Shown: piece by piece, positions 43,469-51,044 of the stretch
How the letters are laid out: each line of letters starts with the position of its first letter
Numbering within the stretch: position 1 is the stretch's first letter
Origin: Alphaproteobacteria bacterium
Lineage (GTDB): Bacteria; Pseudomonadota; Alphaproteobacteria; SHVP01
Direction: 5' to 3'
Length of the DNA: 64,000 nucleotides
Assembly: GCA_016869765.1 (NCBI GenBank)
Contig: VGES01000006.1
Span: forward strand, 40,719-104,718
The notes under the pieces: generated by a model
The model's input: the letters and a program-made list of their open reading frames with translations, nothing else
The model's database searches: none
What the model was told of the DNA's origin: nothing
Translations under genes and position numbers: made by a program

Positions 43469-44449
43469 CTACGACGCCACTTCGACGACGACTCTTCCCG
43501 TCGCGCGCCGCTCGGCGAGTTCGAGGATCGCCTGCGCCCCGTGTTCGAGCGGGAAGCACCGCGAGACGTGCGGCTTCAAACGGCCAGCCGACCACAGGGC
43601 AAACAACTCCTCGACGCTCTGGCGCAACTGATCGCGCGCTCGGTCCTGGAAATAGCGCAACGACGAGCCCATCGCCGAACGGTGCTTGACCAGCAATCGG
43701 TTGGCGGGGATCTGGGGAATGCCACCGACGAATCCGAACAATAGGTACCGTCCCCCCCAACCGAGGGAGGATAGCGCCGGGTCGAACAGGTCGCCGCCCA
43801 CCGGGTCGAAGACGACGTTGACGCCATCATCGTCGGTCATTCGGTTGATCTGCTCGTTGAGCGCAGCCGCGGAGTAGTCGACGACGTGATCAGCGCCCCG
43901 ACTTCGTGCCAGCGAAAGCTTGTCCGCGCTCGACGCCGCTGCATAGACCACGGCTCCCATCGCTTTGCCCAACTCGACGGCGGTGAGCCCGGTGCCGCCA
44001 CCGGCTCCCAACACCAGGAGCCTTTCGCCCGGCATCAATCGCGCCTGCCACCTGAGGGCAACATGCGAGGAAACGTAGGCGACGTAGAACGAAGCGGCGA
44101 CGTCCCAGGGCATGGCCGGTGGCTTGCGGTAGGTCTCGAACGCCGGCGCCAGCGCAAACTCAGCGAGGCCGCCGTAGGCGAGTTTGGCGAGCACCGCATC
44201 GCCAACAGCGAGCCCGGCAACGTCCGGGCCCAGTTCGGCGACCTCGCCCGCACACTCCAACCCCGGGGCAAAGGGCAGGGGCGGCTTGGTCTGATACTGC
44301 CCCTTGATCATGACGACGTCGGCATAGTTGATGCCGGTGGCGCGCACCTTGATCAGGACCTCGCCAGCGCCGGGCCGAGGCACTGGTGCATCGGCCACGT
44401 AGGCGAGGTCTTTCGGCGTGCCGAGGTTCCGGCACAGAAGGGCGCGCAT
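43469..44449 (-). CDS. Quinone oxidoreductase-type (MDR) zinc-less dehydrogenase
   Basis: A 326-residue NADPH:quinone reductase-like enzyme: VLIKVRATGINYADVVMIKGQYQTKPPLPFAPGLECAGEVAELG, then VLGAGGGTGLTAVELGKAMGAVVYAAASSADKL (nucleotide-binding, GGGTG), and a C-terminal SLRYFQDRARDQL region. It lacks zinc ligands. Members reduce quinones or enoyl substrates. It lies eight bases downstream of the FAD-linked oxidase gene and probably shares its message. Confidence 0.88.
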   Translation of the reverse strand: MRALLCRNLGTPKDLAYVADAPVPRPGAGEVLIKVRATGINYADVVMIKGQYQTKPPLPFAPGLECAGEVAELGPDVAGLAVGDAVLAKLAYGGLAEFALAPAFETYRKPPAMPWDVAASFYVAYVSSHVALRWQARLMPGERLLVLGAGGGTGLTAVELGKAMGAVVYAAASSADKLSLARSRGADHVVDYSAAALNEQINRMTDDDGVNVVFDPVGGDLFDPALSSLGWGGRYLLFGFVGGIPQIPANRLLVKHRSAMGSSLRYFQDRARDQLRQSVEELFALWSAGRLKPHVSRCFPLEHGAQAILELAERRATGRVVVEVAS

Positions 44450-44457
44450 CGGCGTTC

Positions 44458-46050
44458 CTAGCGCAGTCCGAGCGACCCCGGATTGACCAAGTGATGCGGA
44501 TCGACGTGGTCCTTGATCGCTTGCAGGAGCGCGTAGGTCAGCGGGTCACGGCTCTCGCGGTAGAGATACATCTTGCCCACTTGGAGGTGGATGCAGCCGA
44601 AATCCATGAACAGCTTCGCCAAGTCCTTGCGGATCTTGATCATGGCATTGCGGGCATCGAGGTTTGTCGGCACCTGTTTCAGTTTGGCGTAGTGCGCCGG
44701 CTCGATGTGGCGGCGATGAACGTCGTAATGGGAGTCGGGCCAGAAGAACGTCGGTTCACACAGGAAGGCGCCGGCGCCCACCGTTGTGCACAGGTAGCCC
44801 CACTCGATCCCGTTCTTCTCCACCAGCTCGCGGTTGGCGTTGAAATAGTCGTCGAGCGCCTTGAGGAACGGCACGACCCGAGAATGCGGCATGATGCCAT
44901 GGACCGGCACCCAGCGTTGCCCTTCCGGTCCGAGCAGCCGGTTGGTGGGTAGGAAGGGATTGGCGCGCACGAGCTTGGGCAAGCTGTTCTCGATCTCCTT
45001 GCCCTGGCGCGTCGCGATCTCGCGGATCTTCTTGAGTGCACTTTCGGCATCCGCCTGGTCACGGCCTTCGACCGTGACGTGCATGGCGTACTGCACGCCT
45101 TCCATGAACGACCGCCCCGCCACCGCGACCTTGGCCGCTTCCTTGAGGCCCGAGAGCAGCGACTTGCCCGACTTGACCACCGAGGCGAGGGATTTGATGT
45201 CCTGGGCCAAACCTTCGAATTTCAGACGCAAGTGCAAGAGGAACGGATCGAAGCCGTAGCACTCGCTCGCGAGGCCCTGGCGGGCGATCTCGCCCATCGC
45301 TGTCGCCATTTGGGCGTCTTCTTCGTATGAGAACGATGCAAAGAGTTGTATGGGGGGGAGTTTGATCAGGCGCAGCGTCGCCTGCACTTTGAACCCGAGC
45401 GCCCCGGTATCGCCCAGGAAAATGCCGGTCAAATCCGGTCCGTAGTGGCGGAAGAAGGGCGTCGGGTTGTAGGGCGTTGCCGCCGATCCGGTCTTGATGA
45501 TGCGGCCGTCGGGGAGCGCCACTTCGAGGCCGAGCACGGCGTCGGCCGCCGTGCCGTGCAGGCCCGACCCGAAGAACACGCTGTTCTGCGACAGGGCTCC
45601 GCCGACGGTTGCGTGGATGCCCGAGAACGGTCCGAAGTAGGGCGTGCGGACGCCTTTTTCCTTGAGCGCCTCGTAGAGTCTCTTCCAGGTGACGCCACAT
45701 TCCACCGTGACGTACATGTCTTCGGTGTTGATCTCGAGAATGCGATCGAGTCGTCGCATATCGACGATCACCGAAGCTTCACGGTCCGGGACATATCCGC
45801 CGGTGTAGGACATGCCGCCGCCGCGTGCGACCACGGTGTAGCCCGTGCGCACGGCCTCGGCGATCGAACGCGCGATTTGGTCTTTGTTGCCCGGTTGGAT
45901 GACGAGGTCGGCCGGGTTGCTCTCGTAGAACACGTCGGTCGAATAGAACGTCCGCTCCTTGCGGTCGGTGATGACGTGCTCGGCGCCAACGATGTCCTTC
46001 AGGTTCCTGATCAGCGGCTCGATGTTGCTTTGCGCGCTTGGGCGGTTCAT
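44458..46050 (-). CDS. FAD-linked oxidase (GlcD/D-lactate dehydrogenase-type)
   Basis: A 530-residue flavoprotein of the PCMH/VAO family. The FAD domain contains RTGYTVVARGGGMSYTGGYVPDREASVIVDMRRLDRILE and VECGVTWKRLYEALKEKGVRTPYFGPFSGIHATVGGALSQNSVFFGSGLHGTAADAVLGLEVALPDG. The C-terminal cap ends HVDPHHLVNPGSLGL, the conserved histidine-asparagine end of the family. It oxidises a hydroxy acid or alcohol, substrate unknown. It is divergent from a TetR gene whose operator lies between them, so it is probably regulated by that protein. Confidence 0.88.
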   Translation of the reverse strand: MNRPSAQSNIEPLIRNLKDIVGAEHVITDRKERTFYSTDVFYESNPADLVIQPGNKDQIARSIAEAVRTGYTVVARGGGMSYTGGYVPDREASVIVDMRRLDRILEINTEDMYVTVECGVTWKRLYEALKEKGVRTPYFGPFSGIHATVGGALSQNSVFFGSGLHGTAADAVLGLEVALPDGRIIKTGSAATPYNPTPFFRHYGPDLTGIFLGDTGALGFKVQATLRLIKLPPIQLFASFSYEEDAQMATAMGEIARQGLASECYGFDPFLLHLRLKFEGLAQDIKSLASVVKSGKSLLSGLKEAAKVAVAGRSFMEGVQYAMHVTVEGRDQADAESALKKIREIATRQGKEIENSLPKLVRANPFLPTNRLLGPEGQRWVPVHGIMPHSRVVPFLKALDDYFNANRELVEKNGIEWGYLCTTVGAGAFLCEPTFFWPDSHYDVHRRHIEPAHYAKLKQVPTNLDARNAMIKIRKDLAKLFMDFGCIHLQVGKMYLYRESRDPLTYALLQAIKDHVDPHHLVNPGSLGLR

Positions 46051-46169
46051 GCCGATCTCTCCGGATTGGTTTCGATTCTGGGAGCCTTGCGGGAGCGCGA
46101 GGATAGCAAAACCGTGCCGTCACTCTGCGAGACCATGCGCCGCGGGGCCGAAGCGTCGACGCCCCTCCC

Positions 46170-46216
46170 TTGACCTTGACAAGATTTGAGTTAATACTCA
46201 CTGAGTGATTACTCAA
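46170..46216 (+). promoter_or_regulatory. Promoter and palindromic TetR operator for a leaderless regulator gene
   Basis: TTGACC (46170-46175) and TAATAC (46192-46197) are 16 bases apart, giving a start site near 46205, where the GTG start codon lies. A 31-bp imperfect palindrome (46186-46216; 12 of 15 arm bases match, TTGAGT at each end) covers the -10 region and start codon. The TetR protein very likely binds it. Confidence 0.65.
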
Positions 46217-46822
46217 TTTGAGGTCCCTCATCGAAGGGCGCGGAAGACTGCGACCTACACGTCGCTGGTCGGTGCTGCGCGGGCACTCTGCCAGCGCCAG
46301 GGCTTCGTCGGGTTGCGCACGGCGGATGTGGCCAAGGCGGCCGGCGTGTCGCACGGGGCGGTGTTTGCTCACTTCCCAACCCGAGAGATGTTGCTGAAGT
46401 CGATCGTGCACGATCTCACCGCAAGCCTCACGGATCGCTTGGCCGAACTCGTGACCCTTGGGGCGTCGTTGCGTGCCGTCTTGGCAGCGCACCTTGCGTG
46501 CCTCGCCGAGCAGGAGGATCTCTACCGTCGGCTGTTGATCGAAGCGCCGCTGCTTCCCGAATCCTTTCAACTCGCCTGGATCGGGTTTCAGTCCGCGGTG
46601 TCCCATCACCTCGCCGAGGCGGTCGCCATCGAACGCGCCGGAGGTTCGCTTCGGCCAATCGCCCATCATCTGCTGTTCAACACTTGGATCGGATTGGTGC
46701 ACCACTACTGCATCAATCGCGAACTCTTCGCGCCTGGCCAGTCGGTATTCACCGCTCGAGCGGAGATGCTCATCAATCACTTTCTGTCGCTCGTATCCCT
46801 CAACCCTCAGGAGCCGCCATGA
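46205..46822 (+). CDS. TetR-family transcriptional regulator (leaderless)
   Basis: A 205-residue regulator. The N-terminal helix-turn-helix reads LVGAARALCQRQGFVGLRTADVAKAAGVSHGAVFAHFPTREMLLKSIV (the VAKAAGVSHGAVFAHFP core); the C-terminal ligand domain follows. The GTG at 46205 has no ribosome site and lies at the predicted transcription start, so the message appears leaderless. Its stop overlaps the zinc ribbon start (ATGA). It probably controls itself and the divergent oxidase genes. Confidence 0.88.
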   Translation: MITQFEVPHRRARKTATYTSLVGAARALCQRQGFVGLRTADVAKAAGVSHGAVFAHFPTREMLLKSIVHDLTASLTDRLAELVTLGASLRAVLAAHLACLAEQEDLYRRLLIEAPLLPESFQLAWIGFQSAVSHHLAEAVAIERAGGSLRPIAHHLLFNTWIGLVHHYCINRELFAPGQSVFTARAEMLINHFLSLVSLNPQEPP

Positions 46823-47067
46823 CACCTTCCCAGCCTCGATGTGAAAGCTGCGGCATGCCGCTGCGCTCCGATCACGACCACGCCGGTGGCAATCCCTCGA
46901 TCCGCTATTGCCGCCACTGCGCGGCCCCCGATGGCCGCCTCAAGAGCTTCGCTGAGGTTGCCAGTGGCATGACCGCGTTTCTCGTCGAAACGCAAGGCAT
47001 GGCACCCGATGCAGCACGTCCGGCGGCGGAGAAAATGCTCCGCACCATGCCGGCTTGGAAGCGATGA
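46819..47067 (+). CDS. Putative zinc-ribbon protein
   Basis: An 82-residue protein with CESCGMPL and YCRHCAAPDG, two CxxC pairs about 24 residues apart, forming a zinc ribbon, followed by a helical tail (SFAEVASGMTAFLVETQGMAPDAARPAAEKMLRTMPAW). It matches the small bacterial AraC-effector/zinc-ribbon type with a transcription-related or metal-storage role unproven. It is coupled to the TetR gene upstream and the AlkD-like gene downstream by ATGA overlaps. Confidence 0.8.
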   Translation: MTPSQPRCESCGMPLRSDHDHAGGNPSIRYCRHCAAPDGRLKSFAEVASGMTAFLVETQGMAPDAARPAAEKMLRTMPAWKR

Positions 47068-47777
47068 CCGCGGCATCGCTCTCGGAGCTTCACCGGGAGA
47101 TCGAACGTTCCTTGGTCGCCAAGGCCGACGCTTCTTACCGGCTACAGATCGAGCGCCTCGTGCCCGGAATTCGCACCATCGGCGTGCGCGTTCCGAAAAT
47201 CCGTGCCTTGGCGAGCGACTTCGCCCGGCGGCACAAGGGCATCACCATGGAGAAGCTCGAATCGCTCATGGAACAATGCTGCGCGACGGGCTCGCGAGAT
47301 CAGATTCTCTTTGGGGCGTTTCTCCTGGCACGATCGAAGAAGCAACTCGCCGCGTTGTCTTGGCAATCCGTCGAGCGCTGGACTCGCGCGATCGACAATT
47401 GGGAAACCTGCGACCAAATTGCGATGTCGATCGCCGCGCCGCTCGTAGCGGCAGAGTCTTCGCTGGTTGCCCGCCTTGTGGCGCTGGCGAGGGACAAGAA
47501 CCTCTGGCGCCGGCGTTTTGCGTTGGCCACCGCCGCCGCCCTCAATCAGCACGGTCGTCGCTTGCCCGAAGCGACCCTCGCCGTGTGCCGACACGTCGTG
47601 GCCGATGAAGAACCGATGGTGCAAAAAGCGCTGGCCTGGGCGGTTCGCGAGGTCTGCAAGAACGACGCGCCACTCGCGCGCGACTTCCTCACCCGTCATC
47701 GCAACGCCCTGCCGGCTCGCGTCCTCAAGGCCGCCGCAGCAAAACTCGCACCCGCGGCCCGTCGCAAACGTCTCTAG
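47064..47777 (+). CDS. AlkD-like DNA alkylation repair protein
   Basis: A 237-residue all-helical HEAT-repeat protein. VPKIRALASDFARRHKGITMEKLESLM, WQSVERWTRAIDNWETCDQIAMSIAAPL and DKNLWRRRFALATAAAL (helix pairs with the catalytic WxxxD..W-type face) match the AlkD/DNA alkylation repair family, which excises alkylated bases without flipping them. The ATG at 47064 overlaps the zinc ribbon stop. It ends four bases into the convergent serine hydrolase gene. Confidence 0.82.
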   Translation: MTAASLSELHREIERSLVAKADASYRLQIERLVPGIRTIGVRVPKIRALASDFARRHKGITMEKLESLMEQCCATGSRDQILFGAFLLARSKKQLAALSWQSVERWTRAIDNWETCDQIAMSIAAPLVAAESSLVARLVALARDKNLWRRRFALATAAALNQHGRRLPEATLAVCRHVVADEEPMVQKALAWAVREVCKNDAPLARDFLTRHRNALPARVLKAAAAKLAPAARRKRL

Positions 47778-48937
47778 AGGCAGTCGAACAGGGTCTGGAT
47801 CAGCCGGGTGCCGCGCGGCCCGAGCCCGCCCCCGTACCACATGACGTTCGGGACGTAGGTGAAGGCAAGGCCACGATCGGGATCGGCAAAGCCGATTCGT
47901 CCGCCCGCGCCGAGATGACCGAAGGACCGGGGGTTCGGTCCCATCGGCATACCGGGCGGGTTGTTGAGCTGCAGTCCGAGCGCAAACTTGTTGTGAACAC
48001 CGAACACCGGATCGATCGACTCGGCTCGGAACTTGATTGCGTAGTCGCGCATGCGCTTGGAAACGAGCCGCACGCCGTCCAGGCTGCCACCATTTCCCAG
48101 GCACGCGAAGAACTTGGCGATGCCGCGCGCACTGCCGTGGCCCGAGCCCGAGCCGAGCTCCGCAGCGCGAAACGCCGGCGCGTTGAAACGGTCACCCTTG
48201 GCGACACCTTGAATGGCGCGCGCCGCGGCCGCCGGATTGGGCGGCAACGGCGGCATGTATTCGTCCGGCGGCGTTTGGGGCTGCACACGGGCACAGCGCC
48301 GCTGTTCGGCTGGGGTCAAGGCAAAGGCGAAGTCGATGCCGAGGGGGCGCGCGATCTCCTCGCGATGGAAACGCCCGATCCGCCGGCCGTCGATCCGCCG
48401 GATCACCTCGCCCAAGAGGTAGCCATAGGTCATCGAGTGGTAGGTCGGTGTCCGGCCATAGGGCCAATTGGGCCGCGAGTCGGCGAGCGCCTTGGTCATC
48501 AGCGGCCAGTCGTAAAGCTCGCCCGGCTTCAGATCACGATCGACATTGACCAGGGCCGAGCGATGCTCGAACAGGTGCTTGACCTTGATGCCGTCCTTGC
48601 CGTGCTTGGCGAACGCCGGCCAATAATGTGCGACCGGCGCTTCGAGATCGAGTTCGCCACGGTCGATCAGCATGTGCCCCATGGTGGAGACGAACGCCTT
48701 GGAGATTGAAAACGTGGCGCACAGGGTGTCGCGCGACCACGGGACGTTCTTCTTGGCGTCCGCCAGGCCGCCCCAGAGATCGACGATCGGGCGACCATCT
48801 CGATAAACGCAGATCGCGGCCCCGACGTCGCCATCGTCGAAATTGGCGGCGAAGGCCCGGCGCAGTTTGGTGAAGCGGTCGTCGCATACCCCCGCGATCT
48901 CGACGGTGTTCTTCGATCGTTTCTTGCGCGCGACCAT
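47774..48937 (-). CDS. Serine hydrolase, class C beta-lactamase/EstB-like
   Basis: A 387-residue cytosolic protein (no signal peptide). The nucleophile is S77 in FSISKAFVS (SxxK, K80), the tyrosine motif is YHSMTYGYLLGEVIRR, and HLGAGGRIGFADPDRGLAF near the end forms the third motif. It resembles carboxylesterase EstB-type proteins; its substrate is unknown. It ends inside the convergent AlkD-like gene by four bases. Confidence 0.85.
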   Translation of the reverse strand: MVARKKRSKNTVEIAGVCDDRFTKLRRAFAANFDDGDVGAAICVYRDGRPIVDLWGGLADAKKNVPWSRDTLCATFSISKAFVSTMGHMLIDRGELDLEAPVAHYWPAFAKHGKDGIKVKHLFEHRSALVNVDRDLKPGELYDWPLMTKALADSRPNWPYGRTPTYHSMTYGYLLGEVIRRIDGRRIGRFHREEIARPLGIDFAFALTPAEQRRCARVQPQTPPDEYMPPLPPNPAAAARAIQGVAKGDRFNAPAFRAAELGSGSGHGSARGIAKFFACLGNGGSLDGVRLVSKRMRDYAIKFRAESIDPVFGVHNKFALGLQLNNPPGMPMGPNPRSFGHLGAGGRIGFADPDRGLAFTYVPNVMWYGGGLGPRGTRLIQTLFDCL

Positions 48938-49012
48938 GTTGCCTCGTTTCGTTGTCGTCCGGCCTTAAGCTATCGTGCGTCACGCGCAACGAACAGGAAA
49001 ACCGGACCCTCT

Positions 49013-49426
49013 ATGCCTCTGGGCGGAATCAACCATGTCGCGTTCTCGGTTCGCGACCTTGCGGCTTCGAGCGCGTTTTATGATCCGGTGATGGCTTTCC
49101 TCGGCTATGAGCGATGGCCCGCGGTGATCGGTCAGGCGAAATGGAAGAAGCCCGGAGTCGGCGTGTTCTTGCTCTATGAGTGCAAACCCGGATCACGCGA
49201 CAAGGTGCACGATCGCTACGCCCCTGGGCTGCATCACATGAGCTTCGATGCCGAAAGCCGCGAGCAGGTCGATGGCCTGCATCGGCTGCTGGTGGAACGG
49301 GGCGCCACGATCCTCGATCCACCGGCGCCCTACACCTACACCCGAGAGTATTACGCCGTGTTTTTCGCCGATCCCGACGGGCTCAAACTCGAACTCGCCT
49401 ACACGCCGCACGCCTATTCACGCTAG
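49013..49426 (+). CDS. VOC-family (glyoxalase I fold) protein
   Basis: A 137-residue protein: INHVAFSVRDLAASSAFYDPVMAFLGYERWP, then HHMSFDAESREQVDGLHRLLVERGATIL and YYAVFFADPDGLKLELAYTP. H, H and E (in LELAY) are in the metal positions of VOC dioxygenases or lyases. Function unknown. It ends four bases into the convergent cytochrome b561 gene. Confidence 0.87.
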   Translation: MPLGGINHVAFSVRDLAASSAFYDPVMAFLGYERWPAVIGQAKWKKPGVGVFLLYECKPGSRDKVHDRYAPGLHHMSFDAESREQVDGLHRLLVERGATILDPPAPYTYTREYYAVFFADPDGLKLELAYTPHAYSR

Positions 49427-49941
49427 CGGCCGATTCCCATGCGGGCCAGGATGTGGTCGCGCCGCACGAATTGGTGGTAGAGCGCCGCCACGACATGCAG
49501 CAGGAACAGAAGCACGATCAGTCGTACGAACACGCCATGGGCGGCCGCCGCTGGGCTGTCAAATCGTGCCAACGGCCCATCGGCGCCCATCAGCACAGCT
49601 GGACCGCCGGCGAGCGCGATCGTCGCGATGCCACTCGAGGTCAATCCCAAGAGCACGACGTAGAATCCGACATGAACGATGCGTGCCAGCCGCTGCTGCC
49701 AGCGCGGGCCCGCGAGGTCCTCGGGCAGGGGCTCCCGCTGGCGCCGCCACAAACGCACGAGCGTGAGTACGAGCACGACGATGCCGAGCGGGGCATGAAT
49801 CCTCAGCACCTGAAGGCGTGTCGCGGCGTCCGCGTCCTCCATCGCCTGGCCGAGCACGAACATGATGACGATGAGAGCCGCGCTGATCCAATGCAGCACG
49901 ATGGCCCAGCGGCCGTAGCGATCGCGTGGCCCGGCGTTCAT
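49423..49941 (-). CDS. Cytochrome b561 family protein (second copy)
   Basis: A 172-residue inner-membrane protein with four helices: RYGRWAIVLHWISAALIVIMFVLGQAM, RIHAPLGIVVLVLTLVRLWRR, RIVHVGFYVVLLGLTSSGIATIAL and VFVRLIVLLFLLHVVAALYHQFVRRDHILARM. The histidines in these helices ligate hemes. It starts at 49941, overlapping the stop of the BRCT-TPR gene by one base, so the two are probably cotranslated. Confidence 0.87.
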   Translation of the reverse strand: MNAGPRDRYGRWAIVLHWISAALIVIMFVLGQAMEDADAATRLQVLRIHAPLGIVVLVLTLVRLWRRQREPLPEDLAGPRWQQRLARIVHVGFYVVLLGLTSSGIATIALAGGPAVLMGADGPLARFDSPAAAAHGVFVRLIVLLFLLHVVAALYHQFVRRDHILARMGIGR

Positions 49942-50999
49942 CAGCCCGGCTGCGCCAAATTCTGCTGCCGCAACAACAGTAACGTCTGGCGCGCGATTTT
50001 GGCCCACTCGCTGTTCTGATCGAGCGCAAGATACCGCTCGTAGCCGGCGATCGCTTCGCCGTTCTCCCCGTCGCGGAACTGGAGTTGCGCCAAGTTGAAG
50101 ATCGCGTCGGCATAGTGCGAATCGATGGCGATCGCCTTGCGCAACGCCGCCTTGGCCTCGGCGCGATGGCCTTCCTGGTCGTGGACATCGGCCAAGTTGT
50201 AATGGGCTTCGACGTAGTCCGCGTCTGACGCGATGGCGCGCTGGAAGTAAAGGCGCGCTTCCCGCAGGCGGCCCATCTCGCGCAGGACGTTGGCGAGGTT
50301 GAAAGCGCTGGTCGGGTCGTCGCGCTCGAGGTCGAGGCAGCGACGATAGTTGGTCTCGGCTTGCGCCAGATCACCATCCTGCTCGGCGATCTCCGCTGCT
50401 TCGAAAATGTCGTCGACCGAGGGGTTGCGTTCGGTGAGCGGCATTGGCAGTTGCATCTGACCATCGAGGCCGGCCGCGCGGTCGCCGATCTTGAGCACGA
50501 TCCCATCTTCGCGCGACCTGGCGAGCTTGACCTGCGACAGATGACGCTCGGGGTCGCGTCGCCGCAACGCGGCGATGCTCTCGAGCACTTCGGCCAGTGT
50601 CGCTCCCTCCCGCAGCAGCCGAGCGATGTCGCGCACGGCGACCAGGTCGCGGAAACCGAACCGATCATCGACCGGTTCGACGACGTCGAACAGCACCAGG
50701 CGTTCGGCGATTCCCCGGTCGAGCCCGCCTTGCCCCGCCAAGGTTTCGAGATCGAGCGTCCATTCGACCGGCGACGGCCCGGGCTGAACGCCGAGCGCGC
50801 GGAGGAACGCGTGTTCACTCAGCAGCACGGCGCCGACTCTCTTGGCCTCGGTCATACGCCGGTCGAAGACCCCCTTGGCGACCAGCGTGTAGGCCCCATG
50901 TCCGACGACGACGATCGAGGTGCGGCGGGTCAAGCCGCGTCGCACCCGGCCGCCTGCTCCCGTGACCCGGGCCGCCGCCTCGCGCTGCGGCATCGCCAA
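49941..50999 (-). CDS. BRCT-like and TPR-repeat protein, start uncertain
   Basis: A 352-residue protein (from TTG 50999). The N-terminal part (REAAARVTGAGGRVRRGLTRRTSIVVVGHGA, then MTEAKRVGAVLLSEHAFLRALGV) is a BRCT fold; its first strand, VVFLGRL, lies upstream in the same frame but has no start codon before the LigD-Ku stop. A MerR-type helix (DLVAVRDIARLLREGATLAEVLESIAALRR) follows, then tetratricopeptide repeats (about 185-345): DLAQAETNYRRCLDLERDDPTSAFNLANVLREMGRLREARLYFQRA and similar. A scaffold for DNA repair is plausible by its neighbours. It is downstream of the LigD-Ku gene, with 45 bases between the TAG and the TTG. Confidence 0.7.
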   Translation of the reverse strand: MAMPQREAAARVTGAGGRVRRGLTRRTSIVVVGHGAYTLVAKGVFDRRMTEAKRVGAVLLSEHAFLRALGVQPGPSPVEWTLDLETLAGQGGLDRGIAERLVLFDVVEPVDDRFGFRDLVAVRDIARLLREGATLAEVLESIAALRRRDPERHLSQVKLARSREDGIVLKIGDRAAGLDGQMQLPMPLTERNPSVDDIFEAAEIAEQDGDLAQAETNYRRCLDLERDDPTSAFNLANVLREMGRLREARLYFQRAIASDADYVEAHYNLADVHDQEGHRAEAKAALRKAIAIDSHYADAIFNLAQLQFRDGENGEAIAGYERYLALDQNSEWAKIARQTLLLLRQQNLAQPG

Positions 51000-51044
51000 C
51001 AGGCGGCCGAGGAAGACGACGGTTTTCGGGCGAACTTCGTCACG

